From Cornus controversa (Eukaryota > Streptophyta > Magnoliopsida > Cornales > Cornaceae): a stretch of DNA of 64,000 bases. A program made the position numbers and the translations under genes. The DNA lies in assembly GCA_026545225.1 (NCBI GenBank), contig CM048849.1, positions 9,388,041-9,452,040 on the forward strand, in the 5' to 3' direction. Of the stretch, positions 55,542 through 64,000 are shown piece by piece. Below the pieces are notes generated by a model. That model ran no database searches. It was given only the letters and a program-made list of their open reading frames with translations, and was not told where the DNA came from. Position 1 is the first letter of the stretch, and each line of letters starts with the position of its first letter.

Positions 55542-57157
55542 TCACCCCATACCTGAAATAAAAAGCTCTGGATACTTTGTCTTTATTTCATCCTCCCTTT
55601 CCCAAGTGGACTCCGCCTCATTGTGGTGACTCCACTGAACCCATACTAAAGGAATAGTTTTAGAACAAAGGACCTGGTTCCTATAGTCAAGAATATAGTA
55701 AGGCTGCTCCACATATGTTGCATCTGGCTACAAATCAATCTCTCCAACCTCAATGTACTGATAAGTATCTTCATCCCTAAGGAATTTTCGCAGCATAGAC
55801 ACATGAAAGATATTGTGCACCTTGTGCATCGTGTCTGGTAACACTAGTCTATATGCTATTGCCCCAATCCTGTCTGTAATTATAAAAGGACCTACAAAAC
55901 AAGGTGCTAACTTCCCCTTTTTCCCAAACCGCATTACTCCCTTCATGAGAGAAACTTTGAGTAAAACCTGATCCCCCACCTTGAACTCTAATGCTCGAGT
56001 TCTCTTATTAGCATAAATTTTCTGTCTGCTCTGAGTAATCTGCATACGGTCTCTAATAAGAGTGAATTTCTCTGATGTGTCCTTGATGAACTTAGGACCC
56101 AAGAATCTATTCTCTCCGACCTCCAACCAGCATACCGGCGACCTACATGGGCGCTCATACAAAGCCTCGAATGGTGCCATACCAATAGTCTTTTGATAAC
56201 TATTGTTATAAGCAAACTCAACGAGTGACAAATAACTCTTCCAATTGCCTTTGAAGTCGAGTAGACATGTTCGTAGCATATCCTCCAAAATCTGATTAAC
56301 CATCTCAATCTGACCATCAGTTTGAGGGTGATAGGCTATACTGAGATGCAGAGCTGTACCCATAGCCTGCTGAAAACTCTCCCAAAACCCTTAAACAAAA
56401 TTTGGATCCCTATTCGATATAATAGACAAAGGCATGCCATGAAGTTTCACTATCTCTGCAATGTATAGCTTCGCGTATTGCTCAGAGGTGTAATCTGAGC
56501 GAACTGGCAAGAAATGGGCTGATTTTGTCAACCTGTCCACTATAACCCAAATAACATCATGACTCCGCTGTGAGGTGGAAAATCCCACAATGAAGTCATA
56601 GATATGCTCTCCCATTTTCACTTTACAAAGATCCTGGCAGTCTCTGGTGATCAATCTTGATCATTTGACATGTACTACATTTAGAGGCAAATATAGCAAT
56701 GTCCCTCTTCATGCCTGCCCACCAAAACTGTCGCTTCATGTCTTGGTACATTTTATCTTTTCCTTGGTGTACTAAAAACTGAGAACTATGGGCCTCATTC
56801 ATCACTGCCCTCCTCAAATCATCCTTGGGATGAACCACTAACTGCCCCTTGTATCTCAATCCTTCATATATACCCATTGTATAGAATGGTACCTCTCCAG
56901 ATTTCAACTCAGCCACTTTCTCTATACACTATGGGCCAGTAACCTGATCTATCACTACCCTCTGAATGATAGCAGGTGTAATAACTACACACGCTACAAA
57001 AGCATCAGCTAAGTTATCAACGCTTCTCAAGTCATTCCATTCTACTTCAAATAGTGCTGAAAGACTAGCATAGGGTTGCCGACTAAGTGCATCAACTACT
57101 ACATTCGTTTTTCCTAGGTGGTATTGAATGGAAAAGTGATAATCTTTTACAAATTTC
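55542..57157 (-). pseudogene. pol: Tekay-type pol pseudogene: RNase H end, integrase, chromodomain
   Basis: From about 57157: RNase H tail ([22 protein letters not shown]), then the integrase zinc domain (EAHSSQFLVHQG, CSTCQMIK). The core reads VIVDRLTKSAHFLP, SIISNRDPNF and AYHPQTDGQIEMVNQ, then FKVGDQVLLKVS. Finally a chromodomain (PLVWVQWSHHNEAESTWERE) ends at TGA 55542-55544. The second catalytic position reads SNRD where SDRD/SDRG is usual, so an Asp has become Asn. Stops interrupt near 56928, 56640, 56391 and 55728. The chromodomain supports the chromovirus assignment. Confidence 0.88.
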
Positions 57158-58660
57158 ATAGGTGGGAGGCTCCTTAGTAGCCTTGGGGGAGGAAGGTAAG
57201 ACTTCAACACTTGGGTTCTTCCCCACCTGGTCACCAGTTTCATCCCCAGAGTTTGATTCTAGGGATTGGAAGGAACCCTCTACATCCTCCTCAGCCTCCT
57301 GATTTTGAAGGGGAGGCTCGACTTCTTCATCTGCGTCATCCCCAATGTGAGCTAAGGACCCCCGGAATGTCATTGATTCTTTGGCGAGGCCCTCAAAGGG
57401 GACATCTTTGTCCACTGAAAATAACCCAAGAAGGAAGTCTTAGTGAAATAAGGTGATACATTTTATGAACAGAAAAAGGACGGTGATATCATATTTTCTT
57501 ACCTGCGCCTATACTTAGCAGCGAGAGGCTCTCCTCACTGTCTGGTTCATCTCGAATAGATGTTTGCACATGGATAAACTCATTTCCTCGCCCATGCCTG
57601 TGAAGGTTGAGAAATGTTTCAGCGCTCGTAAGGGGGGCGAGCTCATCCAGTAACCCTCTCAGGTTTTGCTCCGGAGAGTTGGGTAATATCCCCACCGAGT
57701 CCAGGTTATCCTGGGGAATTTCTAGGCCACCAGCAGGGGGCGCTCGAAATCGGTAATACTTGAGCCCCTGAAGTGGCCTCAGACAAGCGAGGAGGAGAAG
57801 GGGGAGAGTCCAAAGGATTTGTCGAGCTGGCGAGTGGATGAGCAACCTAAAACAACAGTTGTGAAAATTTAAGCACTGTTTGAAGTCAAAATCAAAGAAA
57901 TGCATTTTGTTGTTAGGTGGTTAAGTCTCTTTACCTTTGCTATTTTTGAAGAATCTGTGGCAGGCAAAAAAGAGGACATATTGGCCTCAAATCTACGTTT
58001 ACCCAGTCCAGCTACTCGAGGAGCTGCGGGAATCCTTGGTGGCACTGTACCTCGAAGTGTTACCACGCTAGAAGGGGCAACCGTGCTTGTAAGGGGTTGA
58101 GATGGAGTGTAATCTAGCGCCAAAAGTCCTAGAGTAGTGCATAAATCCCTCGAGAAGAAGGGTCTGCCCTGCTCCGGAAAATGGAGTTCTTTTGCAAAAG
58201 AGGAACAGGGTGACGAGGAGCTTCACCGATGACGAAAGTGCGGAATCTATCCAGCACACCTTGCCAGTAAGTTCGCGAGCCCTTCACCCATTGCCCTTTC
58301 CATATCCTCGAGGACACAACTAACTCTATCATATTCAAGATCAAAAGCGCCACTTGACGTTCTAAGAAACGAGCTAAAGCTGAGGAGAAGTCCTGGATTT
58401 CGAGCTCATTGTGAGCCCGAGGTACGGTTTGGTCATAGCCGTATTGGCGAGCTACTCTATCAGGATGATAGATTTTACTAACTGTTGCAGTAGGAGTAGC
58501 GAAGCCAGGGAGGTACCCAGGGGTGATGATGCCAAGTTAGTAAGGGCCTCGTTGGAATAGAAGTCATCTCCTATAAAGACCTGGCCAACAGTCAAGCTAT
58601 AAAAAGGAGGAGGGGGCCTCATGTAAGATCGAGCTCTGAAGTGTTGAACCTTGTCAATAA
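57158..58660 (-). pseudogene. Unidentified multi-exon gene fragment
   Basis: Not recognised. On the minus strand several open pieces with plausible splice sites follow one another. Pieces at 58655-58452 (RARSYMRPPPPF, VFIGDDFYSNEALTNLASS) and about 58440-58129 (ALARFLERQVALLILNMIE, WVKGSRTYWQGVLDRF) come first. A Pro/Ser-rich piece ends near 57935 before GTAAAG. A piece from about 57847 (after TTTTAG) runs to about 57507 before GTAAGAAAA. An acidic piece starts after TTATTTTCAG near 57413 and runs to 57158. The GC content is higher than in neighbours. The right end fuses directly to CACTA sequence and the left to Tekay pol. It could be a captured gene or an extra ORF of a retrotransposon. Confidence 0.5.
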
Positions 58661-58661
58661 A

Positions 58662-60602
58662 TGACTTTTTACGACGGGCCAAAACTGTCTTAAATGACTT
58701 TTTAAGGCGCTCAATGGCCTGTCTTCTATTAAGGTGTTATGATTACAAAGTTTTTTTTAAGGCATGCGGAAACTTTTTAAAGGCATTCAAAACCTCCCTT
58801 GAATAATTTCATAAACGCCTTTAAAAATATTTTTTAAGGCGGTTATGTAGTGTCTTAAAAGTTTCATTATTCAAGGCGGTCAATACATGTCATAGAAGCC
58901 TAATTATTTAGGGCGGTCTATGATTGCCTTAGAATCTTAATTATTAAGGGCGGTTACTTGCCGCCTTAGAAGCTAAGATATTTACGACGGGCAGTGCATG
59001 CCTTAAAAGCTAATATTAACAGCGGCCCGTAGCCGCCTTAAAAGATAAAGCAAATATTTTTAACGGTAGTTTTGTACCGCCGTAGAAGCTAAGATATTAA
59101 GGGCGGTAATGGGCCGCCTTAGAAGGTAAGATTTTAAGGGTGGTTTAGGCCCGTCTTAGAAACTAACCCACATATTATTAAGGGCGGCCATGGCCCGCCT
59201 TAAAAGATTTTTTTTTTTTTTTTTGAAAATTCCTTTTTCTAATACCTCATTCCAAAAACCTGTGAAACTCAATCCAAAAACCTGTAATGCCATACAATAC
59301 TAACATCCAACAACATCCAAGCTAAAACATTCAAATGAAAGTCAACCCAAAAACATAGTTTGAATAACTTTCATCCCAACCCAAAAGTATGTGCTTATCA
59401 ATATCTAATTTGCATCCAAGCTAGCACATTTAGCATGCTTAAAAATTACAACCATTAACAAATTATACAGTGAACATTTAAAAGACATTCTAGCTACAAA
59501 TGAACTTAAGCAAAACACTGAACTTGAAGACGTAGTTGATAGGCAATCGGAGCAAAATGGAGCAATGGAGCAAGTACAACTGGAGAGAAGGCTACTGCTA
59601 CTACTGCGTTGGTTCATTATCCTGTGATTTAAAGAGATAGGGTCAATGGAGCAAGTACAACAGAGAAGGCACAAAAATATCAATATATAATGAAATGAAA
59701 CACTGAATGCATCCCCAGCAGTAAACGTTCTTTAGAGTTAGTGACACAAAAAATGAAGTTTTCACCTACTATGATAGATCCATATATTTTTTAAAGAAAA
59801 AAAAAACTGAATAAATATAAATGCACGGGTGTGGACAGAATGGGGCAGGTGGTTACAGTTGCACCCTGTGACCTTTAGATAATTCTAACGTATAAATGAA
59901 GTATACATGCTATTTTAAAATATTAACTCAGACAAAAACAAAAGATCAAATCCCATAGACGCACAAACCAGTCCAATACACCCACTTTAAACTGTCTGGA
60001 ATGAACACCATAGTTGCTATCTATAAATGGATCACCAAGGTTGTTGATGGAGAATTGTTGCAACTGTGCTAGAGCACTGTAATCGAAATCCAGATTATAG
60101 GGGTAATCTATAACAGGATACTGATTTTCATAAATGAATGTAGGACAGTAGAACTTCTAATGACATAAAATGGAAATATTTTCCAGATTAATTTCTATTT
60201 CAGTTCCAAAATCCAACTCTTGAACCAGTGACATAGATGATATCAAGAAGTAATTTAACAATATCAGTTTGTGTTTCTGGTTTGATTATTCTGGATAAGA
60301 GTAGTTCAGGAAGGATACTTGAAGTTGTTGATTCCAACATTGATGAATCTTACAAGAGGGACTTACAACAACTAAAACACCTCATAAGAATGGCTAATGT
60401 CTTATTGCCTAGCAGAATAAAATCCTATTCCTTAAACAGTATAAGAACTACAATAAATTGACATTGAAAATAGTAGATATAGTTATAGTTGTTTTGATGT
60501 AAAAGATTAGTCTATACTATGACCACAAAGCATACTTAACCTGTCAGGGTATAACTTTGATACCAAGAATAGAAGAAAGATAGGGGAAAGATGGAGAAGA
60601 AT
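58662..60602. mobile_element. CACTA transposon fragment with GGCGGT/ACCGCC subterminal repeats
   Basis: From 58662 to 59210 about a dozen words of TTAAGGGCGGT / CCGCCTTAGAAG type alternate in both orientations, as in subterminal regions of plant CACTA elements. The sequence begins AATGACTTTTTACGACGGGCC, which normally follows a CACTACAAG terminus, but the terminus is missing (replaced by the fragment to the left). From 59220 to 60602 no gene is supported; a T-run follows at 59205. A second CACTA starts at 60606, probably nested in this one. Confidence 0.7.
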
Positions 60603-60605
60603 ACA

Positions 60606-61520
60606 CACTACAAGGATTAGGCTTTTTAGGAACAGTCCTTTAGTGACAGTCCAAAAAACCGTCACTAATAACAATCCTTTAGTGACAATCCAAAAAACCG
60701 TCACTAATAACAGTCCTTTAGTGACAGTCCAAAAAACCGTCACTAATAATCCAAAAAACCGTCACTAATAACAGTCCTTAGTGACAGTCCAAAAAACCGT
60801 CACTAATAACTCTATATTTTTTAAGGACAGGCAAAAACCGTCACTAAAAGTCCTATTTTTTTAGGGACAATAACACTTTACCGTCACTATAGCACACCCT
60901 TTAAGGACGGTACATTAAAAACCGTCACTAAATCCTTAGAAGTTTTGGTCACCAAAATTTTCAGCGGGAAATATAGCGCCAGAACTTTCCTTATGCCTTA
61001 CCCTTTCCTGATGCGAATACATGTCTTTAGGGTTTGAAAATTTCAACTTAAAGAGAGACTCTGCTTGAAGCCCTGAAAGTTGTAAACGAAGATAGCCCTC
61101 CCTCAAACCCCAATATCTCTCTTACATCTACCGTGAAGCCCTAGATTTCTCTCTTTTGTATCCATCAGATCCCTTTCTTTCTCTATCGAAGCCCCAATCT
61201 CTCACTCTCTGTGAAGTTACTTCCCTCTCTCGGTTCAATTTCTCACTCGCATTCCATTTGTAGAGCTCTTCTGGCAAGCAATGGAGCCCTAATTGAACGA
61301 ATTTACAAGGTATTAATTTCTTTCTCTCTATATCTCTCTGCTATATATATATATATCTGTTTGTATCTCTCTCTCACACACACACATAAACATAAACGCA
61401 CACACAAGAACACAATCTCAAAGAGTGAGTTTGGTTCAATGATTGTGACAAACAGAGTATGCTGAGAGTGATTTTTGTTCTCAATTTATTGTTCATTCCA
61501 GTAATCCACCTATATACATG

Positions 61521-61554
<34 letters not shown>

Positions 61555-64000
61555 GGCGCATGTTACATTTTGCGTTTGCACTGATAATATATAATAGTTT
61601 TTTCATATTCCTTTTCTATTAAAAGAAATGACAATATTCATGTTAAAGAAAAAGGAAAAACAGGAGGAATAATTTGAAGATTTTTCCAAGATTAAACGGG
61701 TAGAAGCTAGAGAAGTTGGTATGATTGCTAGTCATACAACAGTATAATGACATTAGGCTACTGAATGTCTAAAATGTCCACTGAATTCCTCCAATGTAAT
61801 TGCTCTTATTTCAACTAGGTAAACAGATCACCATTGGTTACTCCATTAATTCAAATGTAATATTTATTAATATTGGATCAATAGTCTATCAGAAATCTCT
61901 TTTGTGATATGTTATATCTTTAAGCAATTTATTTCTTTCCTTCTCTTGTCAGTTTGAGGTATTGATTCCAGTGTTTTTTTGGGAGAAACAGTTGGGATTC
62001 ATATATTCTGATGTAGCTAAACATGCCACTGATTTAAGCAACTATCAGTTTCATTTTGGGCATAGATAATAGTCAAAGAGCAAAAAAGTGAAAAAGATTT
62101 TGGAAGAAGAGGTAGGAAAGTAACAAATTAATAGTTGTGCTTATTGGTACAGTGTGATGTCTTTTTTTTTTCTGTGAGCAGCTGAGTCTAAAATATAAGA
62201 TTTAAAAAATCCAAAACTTTTAACTTCTATACCTGTATTACATGGCTGTTCTTTGCATAAATGTTGTTCTTGTGTGTCCTTTATGAAAAGGATTAATGAA
62301 GCAGATTTTTATGAACTCTTACCAAAGTATTGCAGGCTGCCTAGTTGTTGGTTGGTTTTACTAAATGTTGATTGAATTTGAATATGGCAGGTTTAAATAG
62401 CTAGAACACAGAGTGGCATATCAACCTAAACTGTTATAACACTAGTTGTTACCAACTGGAAAATTTTGGTTATAATAAAAATTATAACCATATTCTTCAC
62501 AGAGCTGAGTTTTTTAGTAGGGGTGTTACTGTGCTTGTTCAAGTGGATAGGGCATGGCATAAGCATCTCCCATGGCCATGCCTATGTCTGCTAGTACTGG
62601 TATGCTGAAGCCTCAGAAAAAAAGCCTATCACAATCTATAATACTAGGAATGTCGTTCACATTTCACACTGATAAGATCCCTCTTATGATCAGAAAATAT
62701 GTGGATTATTGATTTATATGCAATAATCAATATACCAGCAAGATCTTAGTAAACAATTCTGGAGGAAAGTAAATTTTCACTCTTTATTTTTAAAGTGACA
62801 CAAGTAGGTTTCAACCACTCTCAACTACCTTGTTCAACCCTAATCCAAATCTCTCCATTTCGTTGGTTCTTACAAGTTGTTGAGATCAAATTTGGGGGCA
62901 TTGGACCTTTGGTTGGGTTGGCATTAGTCCTTAGATCATTAAAATAGAGATAGATGTAAACTCATGGATTCTTGGAGAAGAAAGCCATTCAGCCATTGTG
63001 ATTAGGAAATTGAATCGTTGTGTACAAATTCAGAACCCATATTATACGCTTATGAAGTGATATGCATGCATACTTTAATTGACGAAGGCTTAACGAGATT
63101 AAACTAAATAAAATCTAAAGGGTATTTTGCAAAGAATTCTATTAAACTATGATCTTTTTGTATATAACTCTTTTGGTTCTGCTACTCATTAATAGGATTT
63201 GGTGGTCTTATATTTTTATAAATAGGACTTTTTGTAATTTCTCCCCTCTTTTATTTTATTTTATTTTTTATTTCTAATTCATCCATTTTTACTTCCATTT
63301 TATGTGTGGTTCTGCTACTCTTCAAGTTATTCTCCAATTTGCTTGCAATTTTTTACTACCATATTAGTGATGAAAAGGATCAAGATCAACTAAAATGTCT
63401 CACTTGTGATATGATGTAAACTAAATTAGGGTACATACACAACTTTAGTTTGAGAAATGCAGAAATAAAACTTATAGCCCAGTAATGTGGGAGTTGACCA
63501 CTTTTTGGTTCATGTCTTTCCAAGTAAGCTTCTTCTTTTATTCTTTTTCTCTTATTTATTTATTTATTTCCCAACAGTTTGTTGATCTTTGGCGTTCTTT
63601 TGATATAAATATTGTATTGATTGATTTTTTCTTCTTTTTGTGTTCATTCATTTTTCTTTTCTTTTTCTCTTTTTTTTTTTTCTTTTTCCATTGTCTGTAC
63701 ATATATATATGTATATGTGCGCGTAGGAGTGTATAACAACATCACATATATGCTGTCTTGTGGAATCTCATTTTGCTATAGCATACAAAGTCGATACCAC
63801 AACAGTATTACTTAATCTATAAGACTATAACCGTGACAATAGTGTATTAGTCTTCCAATTAAGGACAATAGTGTTTTGTATGCCTTGATATTTTGCCTCT
63901 AAATTAATATAGGTGAAACAATGCTCTCCAAATATGTCTCTGCTTCATTCCATGGAGGAGTATTGGGAATCTTTTACCTATATGTATTTTCTTGTAGATT
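60606..64000 (+). mobile_element. CACTA transposon, left end and part of the interior (runs off the window)
   Basis: Terminus CACTACAAGGATTAGG at 60606, preceded by ACA as the likely 3 bp duplication. Between 60625 and 60935 about eight words of TTTAGTGACAGTCC and AACCGTCACTAA form inverted subterminal repeats. From 61000 to 61300 the sequence looks like a plant 5' untranslated region (CT-rich, CCCTAGATTTCTCTC), with ATGGAGCCCTAATTGAACG at 61280 just before a possible splice donor AAG/GTATTA. No transposase domain is seen up to 64000, and the right end (CTTGTAGTG) is not in the window. (CT)n and (AT)n tracts lie near 61360 and 61530. Confidence 0.8.

Larger units (their letters stand above)
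54832..57157 (-). mobile_element. Tekay-type chromovirus, 3' part (copy 2)
   Basis: The 3' LTR is 54832-55503 (TGAATTACCACG ... GGGGTATTACA, 672 bp). It is followed by TTCTTCCCCCCTAAAAAG (55504-55521), on the minus strand a polypurine tract CTTTTTAGGGGGGAA. Then integrase and the RNase H end follow, up to a break near 57157. The left LTR edge cuts the duplicated WAK-flank block at 54831. The 5' half of the element is absent. Confidence 0.85.

Noticed and set aside
60507-60743. Minus-strand ORF with repeated TVFWTVTKGLL
   Set aside because: Translation of CACTA subterminal repeats.
63985-63998. TTTTCTTGTAGATT at the window end as the right CACTA terminus
   Set aside because: The terminus should read CTTGTAGTG; here it is CTTGTAGAT, and no subterminal inverted repeats precede it.

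Overview
The window looks like a heterochromatic, repeat-packed stretch of a plant nuclear genome, probably a eudicot. The DNA is AT-rich and intron-bearing. It contains the hallmark plant families Ty3/Gypsy (Tekay/Del-type and CRM-like chromoviruses, Tat), TRIM, hAT and CACTA. The only host genes recognised are fragments of wall-associated receptor kinase (WAK-like) genes. I see no intact host gene and no rRNA, tRNA or CRISPR locus. Clade names were assigned by reading protein motifs by eye, not by a search.

Layout, left nest (1-22858). From 1 to 3339 lies the 5' end (leader, PBS, 2.8 kb LTR; minus strand) of an LTR retrotransposon. It has inserted into a decayed hAT transposon (3340-7275). 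That hAT sits inside the pol gene of a minus-strand Tekay-type element (7276-13705 and perhaps a little beyond). The Tekay element was also hit by a CRM-like element (about 9236-11465) and by an oppositely oriented CRM-like solo LTR (12593-13194, TSD AGTCG). Its 5' LTR was hit by an LTR of another family (13706-15093). From 15152 to 22858 a second CRM-like element is fused to a partial element of an Athila/Tat-like type.

Middle (22859-29480). A WAK-like kinase pseudogene with three premature stops is followed by an LTR element reduced to little more than its 5' LTR (23932-27216, TSD GATTA) with an internal hAT MITE. Then come unassigned DNA, a block duplicated again at 52-54 kb, and a partial TRIM LTR.

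Core (29481-44585). This is the best-preserved object: a complete 15.1 kb Tat-lineage retrotransposon with 664/670 bp LTRs and a perfect TSD GGGAT. It has one gag-pol frame broken only by four in-frame stops, a second RNase H domain, and a 996-codon antisense gene with a plant mobile domain and a 68 bp intron. A 45 bp minisatellite and hairpin-forming repeats lie ahead of the polypurine tract. It split a TRIM LTR that abuts a WAK extracellular-domain exon.

Right (44608-64000). The WAK exon fragment is cut by a solo LTR (44749-51912) that itself contains a non-autonomous CACTA (46144-48970, TSD GTT) and a tandem TRIM with four LTRs (49358-50566). Then come duplicated WAK-locus flanks, the 3' half of another Tekay element (54832-about 57157), an unidentified multi-exon fragment, the subterminal region of one CACTA, and the left end of another CACTA that runs off the window. 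Nothing here works together as a pathway. The story is layered insertion, segmental duplication and C-to-T-type decay of a WAK locus.
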